64,000 nt of DNA from Accumulibacter sp. (GCF_029255285.1 NZ_JAPUVI010000088.1:1-64000), one strand, 5' to 3'. Shown: positions 29,843 through 41,474, numbered from the stretch's first letter. Numbers and translations: made by a program. The notes: a model not told the origin generated them from the sequence alone.

Positions 29843-30481
29843 CCTCGTCCTCGCCGGCTTCTTGACAAATTTTCGCAGTGGCCGCCTCCGGAGCAAGCCG
29901 GTATCGCGGCGCCTGGCGCATGGTAGCACGCCGGCAATTTCGTTCTTGGCCGCCGGCAGGGCGACGGCGATACGCCGGTCCAGCCGACGCAGGCAGGCGA
30001 GATCGGCAATGGGTCGATGAAACCCGGGCTGGCGGTGATGTCTACGGGAATCCCCGCCGTCCTCATCGAAAGATCACGGCGCCGTGACGGTCGCCCGCAG
30101 GCAGAGCCGAAGCAGTGAGCTCGACAAGCACGGCGCGGCCGGGCGAGATAACCGAGCAATTCCTGGCAAACGACCCGCTGAAGCAGGAAGCGCTCGATAC
30201 CGGACGCGTCTGCTCGCGCCGCTCCAGGTTGGCGTCGATCTGCCCGGCCAATGCCGCAAGGTCCTCGCGCAGTTGGCGTAGGGAAGACTTTGCCATTCGC
30301 TATCACCTCTTGCGATCCGGGACCTGATCGATCACCGTGAACACGCTGAGCGTCTCCAGCAGTTGCGCCAACGGTCCCCGCGGTGGGACGCGAGGTATGC
30401 GCCCGTTGATGACGAACAACTCACCCGGCCGGCGGCCGGGTGACGAGGCTTGGGCGGTTTCCGAGTGGCTGCGCGGACCGT
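29843..30481. other. Intergenic stretch with possible gene remnants
   Basis: No intact gene is supported. Two minus-strand fragments look slightly coding: 30303-30420 (ends LLETLSVFTVIDQVPD, reading on without a start of its own) and 30063-30296 (begins MAKSSLRQLREDLAALAGQIDANLERRE, then loses any protein-like character, as after a frameshift). A 9-bp GC hairpin with a 3-base loop (30422-30442) lies 40 bases after the norZ stop and might act as its terminator, although no T-run follows. Confidence 0.4.
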
Positions 30482-32752
30482 TCAGGCAGGCTGGCGCTGC
30501 GATCGGCCAAACGCCGGTTTTGTCTTGTCTGCGCCAAGCAGCCGAAAGACGAACACGGCGAGAAACAGCGTACCGACGGCGAACAAGATGTCTCCCGGCA
30601 CGCGCAACCAGACGAAGCTTTCCATCATCGTGCTGTGTACGAATTCCGGCGAACGCGCGTACCAGACGCCGTGCGTGAGGCTTGCCCAGGCCTGGGCGAT
30701 CCCTGCCGGAACCAGCGACAGGAAGACCATCATCGCCAGGCCGATGTTCAGCGACCAGAAGGTCCAGGCGAGCAGCGTGTCGGACCACGCGGCGTGCGGG
30801 AACAGGCCGCGCAGGCAGAAGAGCATCAGTCCGATGCCGAGCATGCCGTAGACTCCGAACAGTGCGGCGTGGCCGTGGGCGGCGGTCATGTTCATGCCCT
30901 GCATGTAGTAGAGCGCGATCGGCGTGTTGATCGAGAAACCGAGCAGGCCGGCGCCCACCACGTTCCAGAAGCCGACGGCGATGAAGCAGAAGATGGGCCA
31001 CTTGTAGGCAGCGACCCACTCTGCGGCCTTCGAGCGCTGGTAGTTCCGGTAGGCGTCGACGCCGAGCATGGCCAGCGGCACCACTTCGAGCGCCGAGAAC
31101 ATCGCGCCGATGGCGATCACCGAAGTCGGCGTGCCGGTGAAGTAGAGGTGGTGCAGCGTGCCGAGGATGCCGCCGAAGAGGAAGATGATCGTTTCGGCGA
31201 TGATCGCGGTGTTCGCCGTTGCGGCGCGGACGAGGCCGAGGCGGGTGAACAGGAGGGCGATGACGGCCGTGGCGAACACCTCGAAAAAGCCTTCGACCCA
31301 CAGGTGCACCAGCCACCAGCGCCAGTACTCGATCATCGAATAGTGCGTATGCCGGCCCCAGGCCAGCGAGGTGGCGTAGAAGCCGCCGATGCACATCGCG
31401 GACAGAAAAACCATGGCGATCAGGCCGCGCGACTCGGACGGCTTCTTCAGTGCCGGCCACAGACTGCGCCCCAGCAGCGTGACCCAGACGAGCAGGCCGG
31501 CGAACAGCAGCAGTTGCCAGACGCGTCCCATGCTGGTGAATTCCAGCCCCTGGTTGCCGATCCAGAAGGCGTACTCGTTGCCCGGGTTGCGCAGGGTGCC
31601 GATCCAGCCGGTAACGGTGGAGCCGGCGACGATGAAGAGCAGCGCGTAGAACAGCAGGTTGACGCCCAGCTTCTGATACCTCGGCTCATGGCCGGAAATG
31701 GCCGGCGCGATGTAGAGGCCGGTCGCCAGCCAAGCCGTGGCGATCCAGAGAACGGCGAACTGGGTGTGGATGGTGCGGCTGACGATGAAGGGCAGGATCT
31801 GGCCGACGGGAATGCCGAACAATGCCGTACCTTCGACCGCGTAGTGCGCGGTGAGCACGCCCATGCCTACCTGCGCCAATATCAGCGCGACGACCACGAA
31901 GAAGTACTTGCCGGTGGCCCGCATCGAAGAGGTCGGCGTCAGGCTGAAGAGCGGATCGACCGGCGGCGGCACCGGGTCGCCGGCCTCATGGCGCGCCTGG
32001 TGGAAGGCCATGGCGGCGATGGCGCCGATCATCAGGATGATGCTGGCGATCGACCAGATGCCGGTGCCTGCCGTCGGTGTGTTGCCGACCAGTGGCTCGT
32101 GCGGCCAGTTGCTGGTGTAGGAAAGGCCCGTCTCGCCCGGGCGGTCGGTCGCCGCCGACCACGCGCTCCAGAAGAAGAAAGCGGCCAGCGCCTCGCGGTC
32201 GGCCACTTCCTGCAGCGTCGCTGGCAGCATGGCGTATTGCTCGCGTCGTCCTTGCAGCGACACCTCGTCGCCGAACAGGCCGACGTAGTGCCGGGCGACC
32301 TGTCTCACCGCTTCGGCGCGTTCGGCGGAAAGGGTGATGACGTTCGTCGCGGCGTCGTGCGTGTTGCGCCGCATTTCCGCTTTCAGCTGCGCGTCCAGCG
32401 CCGCCTGCTGGCCGGCCTGCAGATTGGCGTAGGCGGTGCCGTGAAGTTGCTGTGCCCGCAGTTCGCGCAGGGCGATGGCTTCACGGTGCAGCCAGTCGGC
32501 CGACCAGTCCGGTGCCAGGTAGGAACCGTGCCCCCAGACCGAGCCGAGCTGCTGGCCGCCGGCAGCGAGCCAGGCTTCTTGTCCACGCTGGATGCTGCCT
32601 TCGGAGAAGACGATATCGCCCGTGGCGCTGGCGACCTGCCTGGGGATCGGTGGTGCGCTGACGTAGATCTCGCTACCCACCCAGCCGAGTGCGGCGAAGG
32701 AGAGCACAAAGATCGCCGCCAACCAGGTCCATAGCTTGCGGGTGGCGTGCAT
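30482..32752 (-). CDS. norZ: Quinol-dependent nitric oxide reductase (qNOR)
   Basis: 756 aa. It reduces two NO to N2O with electrons from quinol in the inner membrane, by a single subunit. The N-terminal helix and about 200-residue periplasmic region correspond to the fused NorC-like part, without CxxCH, as expected for the quinol type. Twelve or more helices follow with the haem and FeB ligands of the family in TIHTQFAVLW, HLWVEGFFEVFATA (with the conserved Glu), GTLHHLYFTG and TAAHGHAALFGVYG. The length matches qNOR (about 750-770). It lies downstream of nsrR and has two NsrR-type operators across its promoter. It could serve denitrification or NO detoxification. Confidence 0.95.
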   Translation of the reverse strand: MHATRKLWTWLAAIFVLSFAALGWVGSEIYVSAPPIPRQVASATGDIVFSEGSIQRGQEAWLAAGGQQLGSVWGHGSYLAPDWSADWLHREAIALRELRAQQLHGTAYANLQAGQQAALDAQLKAEMRRNTHDAATNVITLSAERAEAVRQVARHYVGLFGDEVSLQGRREQYAMLPATLQEVADREALAAFFFWSAWSAATDRPGETGLSYTSNWPHEPLVGNTPTAGTGIWSIASIILMIGAIAAMAFHQARHEAGDPVPPPVDPLFSLTPTSSMRATGKYFFVVVALILAQVGMGVLTAHYAVEGTALFGIPVGQILPFIVSRTIHTQFAVLWIATAWLATGLYIAPAISGHEPRYQKLGVNLLFYALLFIVAGSTVTGWIGTLRNPGNEYAFWIGNQGLEFTSMGRVWQLLLFAGLLVWVTLLGRSLWPALKKPSESRGLIAMVFLSAMCIGGFYATSLAWGRHTHYSMIEYWRWWLVHLWVEGFFEVFATAVIALLFTRLGLVRAATANTAIIAETIIFLFGGILGTLHHLYFTGTPTSVIAIGAMFSALEVVPLAMLGVDAYRNYQRSKAAEWVAAYKWPIFCFIAVGFWNVVGAGLLGFSINTPIALYYMQGMNMTAAHGHAALFGVYGMLGIGLMLFCLRGLFPHAAWSDTLLAWTFWSLNIGLAMMVFLSLVPAGIAQAWASLTHGVWYARSPEFVHSTMMESFVWLRVPGDILFAVGTLFLAVFVFRLLGADKTKPAFGRSQRQPA

Positions 32753-32824
32753 GTTGAATGTCCTTTCTCAGTAACAAGTGATTGACGGAGGCCGGGAGGG
32801 CCGGGTGAGCGCGATGGTTTGAAT

Positions 32825-32874
32825 AAGATGCATATTATTTGACTCTTTTAAAAGATGCAACAAATATGAATCTT
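32825..32874 (-). promoter_or_regulatory. norZ promoter with two NsrR operators
   Basis: Two 23-base imperfect palindromes, 32825-32847 (AAGATGCATAT-T-ATTTGACTCTT) and 32852-32874 (AAGATGCAACA-A-ATATGAATCTT), match the NsrR consensus with half-site AAGATGCAT. On the minus strand a promoter fits between them: -35 TTGCAT (32860-32855), 17 bases, -10 TAATAT (32837-32832). One operator covers -35 and the other -10, a typical repression layout. The leader to norZ is about 73 bases. Confidence 0.8.
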
Positions 32875-32917
32875 TTTTGGCGCTCGCTTGCCGCCCGGGC
32901 GCTCGGGTCGCAGTGAA

Positions 32918-33358
32918 TCAGGTGGCGACGAGAGGAAAGAACTTGAGGACGCGGCGCTCGTGCTGGCCGACGAGATCGGCCAGCGTCATCTCGTCGAGGA
33001 CCTCGAGGAAGGCGGCCAGCGCCCTGGTGAGCGCGACCTTGAGCTTGCAGTCGGGATCGAGGAGGCACTGGCAGCCCGAACCGAAGCATTCGACGAGATG
33101 CATGCTCGGCTCCATCTGTCGCACCACGGCGCCAACGACGATCTCGCCTGGCGACCTCGCCAGCCGCAGGCCGCCGCCCTTGCCGCGCAGCCCCTCGACG
33201 AAGCCCGCGCGAATCAGCGCATTGACGACTTTCATCAGGTGATTGCGCGAGACGCCAAAACGCTCGGCAATCTCCTGAATGGTCACCAGGCGGTCCCGGC
33301 TGGTGCCGAGATAGATCAGCGCGCGGAGCGCGTAGTCGGTGTGCTGGGTGATGTACAT
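32918..33358 (-). CDS. nsrR: Nitric-oxide-sensing Rrf2-family repressor NsrR
   Basis: 146 aa. NsrR represses NO-detoxifying genes until NO nitrosylates its iron-sulfur cluster. The N-terminal winged helix reads MYITQHTDYALRALIYLG (Asp8 is the family's possible fourth cluster ligand) and TIQEIAERFGVSRNHLMKVVNALIRAGFV. The cluster cysteines lie in CFGSGCQCLLDPDCKLK (Cys91, 96, 98, 104; one Cys more than usual). It precedes norZ, whose promoter has two matching operators. The frame remains open for 118 codons upstream through a palindromic repeat array, but the Met at 33358 fits the family start and the upstream part has no ribosome-binding site. Confidence 0.92.
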   Translation of the reverse strand: MYITQHTDYALRALIYLGTSRDRLVTIQEIAERFGVSRNHLMKVVNALIRAGFVEGLRGKGGGLRLARSPGEIVVGAVVRQMEPSMHLVECFGSGCQCLLDPDCKLKVALTRALAAFLEVLDEMTLADLVGQHERRVLKFFPLVAT

Positions 33359-33466
33359 GGCGACGAAGGACGGTGGCAGGCCGACATATCGTACACAGGC
33401 GTCGCCACCCTGGCCAGCGGCCAGGCCGCCAGGCCGCAAACTGCTCGACGAAGAAGCGACAGCGGG

Positions 33467-33697
33467 CTTTCCTGAACGCTCAGGAAGCTTCCCTGACGCG
33501 TCAGGGAACTTCACATAGGCGTCAGGGACCTTCCCTGACGCGTCAGGATGCTTCCCTGAGGCATCAGGATGCTTCCCTGAAGCGTCAGGATGCCTCCCTG
33601 ACGCCTCAGGCAGCTTCCCTGACGCCTCAGGCAGCTTCCCTGAAGCCTCAGGATACTTCCCCGAGGCATCGGGAAGCTTCCGCAGAGCGTCGCGAGC
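33467..33697. repeat. Array of eleven 21-bp units containing a 14-bp palindrome
   Basis: Eleven adjoining units of exactly 21 bp with no gaps; units 3 and 11 are degenerate. The core of each is CCTGANGCNTCAGG, an inverted repeat, followed by a short spacer ending about CTTC. One unit (33656-33676) has compensating changes in both arms (CCCGA/TCGGG). On the minus strand the array is open in frame with nsrR and would encode P-[DE]-A-S-G-K-[LH] heptads; the plus strand is open too. There are no unique spacers, so it is not CRISPR. It lies about 110 bases upstream of nsrR and 80 after copD. The remaining bases of 33359-33777 hold nothing else. Confidence 0.9.
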
Positions 33698-33777
33698 CTC
33701 GCCGCGCGCCATCCGAAGAGCGCTGATGCGGCCGCCGTCTCGCCTCGGAGGCGGCTAATCGAGGACCGGCCGGCCGT

Positions 33778-34704
33778 TCAGGGAAGCTTGGGAGCAAGGG
33801 TGCCAAGCCAGGCGACGCTGGCCAGCACGAGGACGGCCAGCGTCGCCTCCGCGTACAAGCTGCGCCGCAGATTTGCCGCGGCCAGAGCACGATGCCCCGT
33901 GGCCAGAGAAGCCTCCAGGCTCGGGCCCAGCCGGAATCGGTTCGCCGCCGCCAAGCCGAGCATGCCTCCGAACAAAGCCAGTTTCCCGAGCAGCAGACGG
34001 CCATGGAGCGTCGTGAACAGCGGCTCGAGCGATGGCCCGGCGATCAGCCAATAGTTGATGAGGCCACTGGCGGCCAGCGTGACCACGATCAGCGTACCGG
34101 CTCGGGCGAAGCCGTTCGCTGTTCGGCTGAGCATCTCGAGCGAACCGTCGGCCTCGTCCGGCTTGCCGAGCGCCAGCATCAGGAAGGCGAGCAAGGCGCC
34201 GACCCAGGCGCCGGCGGCCCACAAGTGAGCGACGTGCGAAGCGAGTTGGAGGTATCCGCGCACGCCGTCACTCATTGCCCCGTGCCCGGCCCAGGCGAGC
34301 GTCGCCAGCGCCACGCCGCTCGATATCGCCAGCCAGACGAAGCGGGAGGTCGGATTCAGCTTCGACGCCGAAAGCAGCACGCAAATCATCAGCGCCAGGA
34401 GGCGAATAGACCAGGCAAGTCCCATGGGCGTGCCCGTGATGATCATCTCGAAGACGTGGATCGACAGCTCGCCATAGCTTTGCGCGCCGGACATCGTCTT
34501 GGCCAGGACCGCCATTCCCGCCAGCGACAGCCCGCTGCCGATGGCGGCGGACGCGCCGACGAATAGCCGGTAGCGTCGCGCGATCATCGAGCCTCGCTCA
34601 TCGCGGCCCAAGGCATGGACGGCGAAGATGGCGACACCAAACGACGCCGCCAGGTCCAGATAGAGCGCCAGGCGCAGTGCGATCGTCAGCCCGTCGTCGG
34701 CCAT
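33778..34704 (-). CDS. copD: Copper resistance membrane protein CopD
   Basis: 308 aa with eight predicted membrane helices. CopD is an inner-membrane protein that works with periplasmic CopC in copper uptake or delivery. Family features include LASHVAHLWAAGAWVGALLAF with its His, SGLINYWLIAGPSLEPLFTTLHGRLLLGKLALFGGMLGLAAANRF near the C-terminal half, and AWAGHGAM. It starts four bases after copC stops on the minus strand and ends the copper operon. Confidence 0.93.
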   Translation of the reverse strand: MADDGLTIALRLALYLDLAASFGVAIFAVHALGRDERGSMIARRYRLFVGASAAIGSGLSLAGMAVLAKTMSGAQSYGELSIHVFEMIITGTPMGLAWSIRLLALMICVLLSASKLNPTSRFVWLAISSGVALATLAWAGHGAMSDGVRGYLQLASHVAHLWAAGAWVGALLAFLMLALGKPDEADGSLEMLSRTANGFARAGTLIVVTLAASGLINYWLIAGPSLEPLFTTLHGRLLLGKLALFGGMLGLAAANRFRLGPSLEASLATGHRALAAANLRRSLYAEATLAVLVLASVAWLGTLAPKLP

Positions 34705-34708
34705 CGGC

Positions 34709-35095
34709 TCATTTCACCTGGAAAGTCATGCTGCCGCTGACCGGATGCGTATCCGACGAGACGACACGGTATTCCACGCGGTAGAAGCCGGGCGCCAGCG
34801 CCTGCGCCGGCGTAACGACCAGGCTCTTGCCGTCGCTGGCGCCCGCCACGCTGGCACTGACCTTCATCGCGCCATGATTCGGCATCCCCGGCATGCCCGT
34901 CATGATTAGACTCGCGGCAGAGAACGGCAGCATGAGCTTTTCGGAAAACTTCAGCTCGATGACCGCCGGCGCGGCGACTTGCGATTTGTCGGCGGGTATC
35001 GACGAGACCAGCGAGGGATGCGCGAAAGCCAGGCTGGCGAACAGGCTGGCGGCGAGCGGCGCGATGAGTTTGCCGACGAGGTGTGAACGGGACAT
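34709..35095 (-). CDS. copC: Periplasmic copper-binding protein CopC
   Basis: 128 aa. Signal peptide of about 25 residues (MSRSHLVGKLIAPLAASLFA, cleavage near AFA-HP), so the mature protein begins with His, the N-terminal Cu(II) ligand of CopC. The rest is the CopC beta-sandwich (ELKFSEKLMLPFSAASLIM; a Met-rich TGMPGMPNHGAMKV copper(I) segment; RVVSSDTHPVSGSMTFQV). It lies between the copper ATPase (116 bases upstream) and copD (4 bases downstream). The interval 35096-35211 holds no clear site. Confidence 0.94.
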   Translation of the reverse strand: MSRSHLVGKLIAPLAASLFASLAFAHPSLVSSIPADKSQVAAPAVIELKFSEKLMLPFSAASLIMTGMPGMPNHGAMKVSASVAGASDGKSLVVTPAQALAPGFYRVEYRVVSSDTHPVSGSMTFQVK

Positions 35096-35211
35096 GAGGA
35101 TTCCTCGCGAAGTGTGTGATCATGATATGAAGAACAGTGCCCGCGCCAGCCTTCTGTTTCGTCGAGGATACAGAGCGGAACGGACGCCATGCCTTGCGAC
35201 AGCAAACTCTT

Positions 35212-37706
<2,495 letters not shown>

Positions 37707-37710
<4 letters not shown>

Positions 37711-37973
37711 GGTGACTTCCGATCTTTGTCGTGGATCAGTGACGACGCTCCGAGGGAACGGGCTTGGCGCAGGCGGGGGAGGAGGCGCGGTGTCACACGC
37801 GCGTAGCGTTCGAATGCTTCGCCGAACCGCGCATGCATGGCGGCTTCCTCCGCCGACGCCAGCCGGCCATGCCTTACCCGCAGGAGCGGGAACATCGCCC
37901 GCGTCAGCCGGGCGTGGCGCGAACGCCAGAAGGGCGGTCGGGAGTCGGCGGTCGGCCCGTGTACGTGGCGCAT
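37707..37973 (-). pseudogene. Remnant or small protein resembling the C-terminus of an isoprenylcysteine methyltransferase-like protein
   Basis: 88 aa. Residues about 25-70 ([41 protein letters not shown]) resemble the last part of isoprenylcysteine carboxyl methyltransferase/PEMT-type membrane proteins, where E-E-x(3)-FG-x-x-Y-x-x-Y is followed by R-x-(L/I)-P. The membrane helices and the SAM-binding region that should precede it are missing: the first 24 residues are Arg-rich and unrelated. Such methyltransferases are common in copper operons, so this is probably a truncated gene. It overlaps the ATPase start by four bases and begins 36 bases after the DUF411 gene. Confidence 0.5.
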
Positions 37974-38009
37974 GGCGTGGCTGCGGAATGGGGTGGGCGT
38001 CGTCGCCGG

Positions 38010-38495
38010 TCAGCGGTGCGACTGATAGACCGTGCGGCTGCCGTCGGTACCGATCAGCAGAACGTCGTAAGCATCCCGACGCCCGCCGTACGCCGGGCCA
38101 TCCATGCCCGGCGACCCGACCGGCATGCCCGGCGCCGCCAGGCCGACGGCACGCGGGGCTTCGCTGAGCAGGCGCCGGATGTCCGCGGCGGGAACGTGGC
38201 CTTCGATGGCGTAGCCGCCGATCTGCGCCGTATGACAAGAACCAACCTGGCGCGGCATGCCCAGACGATCCCGGGCGGCGGTATTGCCGGTGTCGAAGAC
38301 CTGCACGGCAAAACCGGCGCTCTTCAAATGAGCGATCCAGTCGGCGCAGCATCCGCAGTTGGGGTCCTTCCACACTTTCGCGGCCGGACTGGTTTGCGCC
38401 ATGCCGGGTCCGCCGAGCGACATCATCAGCAGACCGGCGATCAACGTGGAGAACCTGGACGATTTGGCTGGCGGCCAGTGTTGATAGTGTTTCAT
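38010..38495 (-). CDS. DUF411 periplasmic metal-binding protein
   Basis: 161 aa. Signal peptide of about 33 residues ending GMA-QT. The DUF411 domain starts [24 protein letters not shown], with a CGCC motif in a thioredoxin-like position, then [28 protein letters not shown]. The C-terminus has the usual [13 protein letters not shown] and [12 protein letters not shown] segments. The family occurs in copper operons and is thought to be a copper chaperone; activity is not established. It lies 40 bases after copB in the operon. Confidence 0.88.
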   Translation of the reverse strand: MKHYQHWPPAKSSRFSTLIAGLLMMSLGGPGMAQTSPAAKVWKDPNCGCCADWIAHLKSAGFAVQVFDTGNTAARDRLGMPRQVGSCHTAQIGGYAIEGHVPAADIRRLLSEAPRAVGLAAPGMPVGSPGMDGPAYGGRRDAYDVLLIGTDGSRTVYQSHR

Positions 38496-38535
38496 TGGAT
38501 ACCTTTATGATCAGAATCGATGCTTGCAGGAATGA

Positions 38536-39510
38536 CTAGAACCAGAATCGCAGGCCGGCCAGCCAGCGCGTCTGCTGTGTGCGGTCGCCTTCGGCGCGTA
38601 GCTGGCGCGCGGTTTCTCCGAAGCTGCCCGCCCGTTCTACGCCGATGTAAGGGGCGAACTGGCGACTGAACTCGTAGCGCAGGCGCAGACCGACGGACGC
38701 TTCGGCGAGGCCGCGGCCGATGCCCCGCTCCGGGTCGTCCTTGCCGAAGAACTGCAGTTCGGTACGGGGCTCCAGAATCAGGCGCTGGGTGAGCAACAGT
38801 TCGTAGCTTGCCTTCAGGAGCAGGGCGCTCCGGCCGGCGCTGCCGACATAGGCCGTGGCCTCCACTTCGAACCAGTAGGGCGCCAGGCCCTGCACGCCGA
38901 AGGCCAGCCACTGGCGGCCCGGGCCTTCGCCGCTGTCCAGGCGAACTCCCAACTGCGTGTCCCAATACGGCGCGATGGCGTGCCCCCAGAGCAACTCCGT
39001 GCGCGCGTCTTCGAGTTTCCCTCGCCCGATGTCGCCCTCGGCCTTGACGACGGCACGGTCAAACGTGGTGCCGACCCAGCCCTGCAGGTCGTACGCCGTG
39101 GAGTCGTCGCCGTTACGCGTAAAGCGGCGTTCGAAGGTTTCCGCGCGCAGCGAGGCGAAAAAATGTTCGTCGGCCAAAGTCAGGCGAGGAACGCCGGGCA
39201 CGGCGTAATCGCCAGCGCCCAGTTGCTGGCCGTTGGCGTAGGCATGGGGGTCGCGCGCATCGGCCGGTGGCGGCCCGCCCGGCATCCGCATGTCGCCGTG
39301 ATCCATCGCCGGTGGTGCCGCCGCGTCGCTTGCCGAGGCGGCCGGCGCCGCCTGGGCATCGGCGGCATCGGTCTTCGGCGCGGCGGCCGGGGCCGCCGGC
39401 CGGGGGTCGGTCTGAGCATGCGCCGCATGGTCGTTCTGCGCCTGCGCGGCAAGGCTCGCCAGCGCCAGGAGGGCGGTGCTCAGTGCTCGGGCGGTGAGTG
39501 CTGCGAACAT
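38536..39510 (-). CDS. copB: Copper resistance outer-membrane protein CopB
   Basis: 324 aa. A signal peptide (about 1-24, ending AAQA) leads to a His/Met/Ala-rich segment (NDHAAHAQT; MDHGDMRMPGG) that can bind copper, then a beta-barrel region from about 110 to the end with Gly/aromatic strands (YDLQGWVGTTFDRAVVKAEGD; WLAGLRFWF with terminal Phe). This is the CopB/PcoB layout. It starts 25 bases after the multicopper oxidase gene. Confidence 0.93.
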   Translation of the reverse strand: MFAALTARALSTALLALASLAAQAQNDHAAHAQTDPRPAAPAAAPKTDAADAQAAPAASASDAAAPPAMDHGDMRMPGGPPPADARDPHAYANGQQLGAGDYAVPGVPRLTLADEHFFASLRAETFERRFTRNGDDSTAYDLQGWVGTTFDRAVVKAEGDIGRGKLEDARTELLWGHAIAPYWDTQLGVRLDSGEGPGRQWLAFGVQGLAPYWFEVEATAYVGSAGRSALLLKASYELLLTQRLILEPRTELQFFGKDDPERGIGRGLAEASVGLRLRYEFSRQFAPYIGVERAGSFGETARQLRAEGDRTQQTRWLAGLRFWF

Positions 39511-39535
39511 TTTCGATCTTCCATTTGCGCTGAAT

Positions 39536-41368
39536 TCACGACACCACGACTTCGCGGAACATGCCGGCGTCCATGTGGAACAGTAGATGACAGTGCCAGG
39601 CCCAGCGTCCGAGCGCGTCGGCCGTCACGAGAAAGCTGATGCGTTGCGCGGGCTGCACCGGCAAGGTATGGCGGCGGGCGAGGAAACGCCCGTCCGGGCT
39701 TTCCATCTCGCTCCACAGGCCATGCAGGTGCATGGGATGAGTCATCATGGTGTCGTTGTGCAGGATGACCCGCAGACGCTCGCCATGACGAAAATGCACC
39801 GGTGTGGATTGGCCGAATTCCAGTCCGTCCAGCGACCAGGAGTAACGTTCCATGTTGCCCGTCAGGTGCAGTTCGACTTCCCGGCCGGGGCCGCGCGAGT
39901 CGATCGGACCCGATGGCGTGTGCAGGTCGGCCAGCGTCAGCACGCGCCGTCTGTTGTTGCGCAGGCCGACGCCAGGGTCGTCGAGGTTGGTGCGTGCCAT
40001 GTCGACCCGCATGTCCGTACTCGCCCCGTACTCCGTGCGCGCATGGCGCGCGATGGTGCTGGGGACGGCCAGTCCGCCTGCCGCCGCGGCGTGCTGGCGG
40101 TGATCCAGCGCCATGCCGCCGTGTTTCGGACGGCCCATCGACCCATGGTCCATCCCGCCCATGCCGCTCATGCCCGCCATCGCGCTGCCCTGGTTCGCCG
40201 CGCCATGGCTCATGCTGCCCATCATGTCGCTCATGTCCAGCCACTCGACCGGGTCGAGTGCCGGCACGGCCGGCGACAGACCTTCGCGCACCGCCAGCGT
40301 GGCGCGTGCGTATCCCGTCCGCTCCATCGACTGCGCGAAGATCGCATAGGCATCGTCGCGCGGCTCGACGATGACATCGACGGTTTCGCCGGGGCCGAAG
40401 CGAAACTCATCGACGGTCACGGGCTCCGTATCCACGCCGTCGACATGCACCACGGCAAGCTTCAGGCCGGGAATGCGCACGTCGTAGAAAGTGTTGCCCG
40501 CGCCGTTGATCATGCGCAGCCGTACCCGCTCCCCGGGGCGGAACAATGCCGTCCAGTTGCCAGCCGGAGTGACGCCGTTGGCGAGATAGGTCAGCGTTGC
40601 CGACGACAGATCGGCCAGATCCGTCGGATTCATCCGCATCTCGTTCCACATCTGGCGCTTGTCGATCGCGGCGACCAGGCCGTCTCGCGCGGCATCGCGA
40701 AAGAAATCGATCACCGTGGGCTGGTGGTAGTTGTAGTAATCGCTCTGCGCCTTGAGTTTGGCGAAAACACGCATCGGATCTTCGTCAGTCCAGTCCGAGA
40801 ACAGCAGCACGTGCTCGCGATCGGCCCGAATGGTCTCGGGCCCGGCGGGATCGACGACGATCGCGCCGTACATGCCCTTGAGTTCATGGAAGCCGGAGTG
40901 GGAGTGGTACCAGTAGGTGCCACTTTGCTGCAACTTGAAGCGGTAGACGAACGTTTCGCCGGGCGCGATGCCGTTGAAGCTGATGCCCGGAACGCCGTCC
41001 ATCTGAAACGGCAAGAGGATGCCGTGCCAGTGGATGGAGGCGGTCTCGCGCAAGTGGTTGGTGACGCGGAGGGTGACGGTCTCTCCCTCGCGCCAGCGCA
41101 AGGTCGGCGCCGGCAGCGAACCGTTGATCGTGATCGCCATTCCGGGTTGACCCGTGAAGTTCACCGGTGACTCGGCGATCAGCAGATCGAATTCATTGCC
41201 TCGCAGAACCGGAGGGCTTTCATTGGCCGTCGGGGCCTGCTGGGCGAACGCCCTCGAGGCCGGCGTCGATAGGCCGGCCAGGACGCCGCCGGCGGCCAGG
41301 CCTTGAACAAAACGCCGGCGAGACAAGTCGAGCGATGGGGCAACAAGAATGGGCGAACGGCTCGGCAT
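39536..41368 (-). CDS. copA: Periplasmic multicopper oxidase CopA/PcoA
   Basis: 610 aa. A Tat signal peptide is visible (SRRRFVQ at residues 16-22 and a hydrophobic segment). It oxidises Cu(I) to Cu(II) in the periplasm. Copper-site motifs are all present: IHWHG, YWYHSHSG, HPMHLHG and WHCHLLFHMDAGM. A Met/His-rich region (about 375-415, DMSDMMGSMSHG and following repeats) provides extra copper binding. The same symbol is used by convention for the copper ATPase; the two are unrelated. It is the first gene of the operon running to copD. A candidate operator lies upstream. Confidence 0.95.
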   Translation of the reverse strand: MPSRSPILVAPSLDLSRRRFVQGLAAGGVLAGLSTPASRAFAQQAPTANESPPVLRGNEFDLLIAESPVNFTGQPGMAITINGSLPAPTLRWREGETVTLRVTNHLRETASIHWHGILLPFQMDGVPGISFNGIAPGETFVYRFKLQQSGTYWYHSHSGFHELKGMYGAIVVDPAGPETIRADREHVLLFSDWTDEDPMRVFAKLKAQSDYYNYHQPTVIDFFRDAARDGLVAAIDKRQMWNEMRMNPTDLADLSSATLTYLANGVTPAGNWTALFRPGERVRLRMINGAGNTFYDVRIPGLKLAVVHVDGVDTEPVTVDEFRFGPGETVDVIVEPRDDAYAIFAQSMERTGYARATLAVREGLSPAVPALDPVEWLDMSDMMGSMSHGAANQGSAMAGMSGMGGMDHGSMGRPKHGGMALDHRQHAAAAGGLAVPSTIARHARTEYGASTDMRVDMARTNLDDPGVGLRNNRRRVLTLADLHTPSGPIDSRGPGREVELHLTGNMERYSWSLDGLEFGQSTPVHFRHGERLRVILHNDTMMTHPMHLHGLWSEMESPDGRFLARRHTLPVQPAQRISFLVTADALGRWAWHCHLLFHMDAGMFREVVVS

Positions 41369-41474
41369 GGCCTCAAGTCTTTCCTGAATAAGCTGAAGGT
41401 CGCCGCCCGCCTGGTTCCGCGAGGCACGGTTCGACGTAATGACTTCATGCTAGCGGGCGACCACTTTCGGACGC

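Noticed and set aside
30440..32734. Very long open frame on the plus strand opposite norZ
   Set aside because: It mirrors the qNOR gene codon by codon, is rich in His, Asp, Gln and Arg, and resembles no family. It is an effect of high GC.
33467..33697. CRISPR array
   Set aside because: Units adjoin without unique spacers and no cas gene is near.
33373..33726. Plus-strand frame across the palindromic array (A-S-L-x-x-Q heptads)
   Set aside because: Both strands are open because the unit length is a multiple of three; no ribosome-binding site and no known protein.
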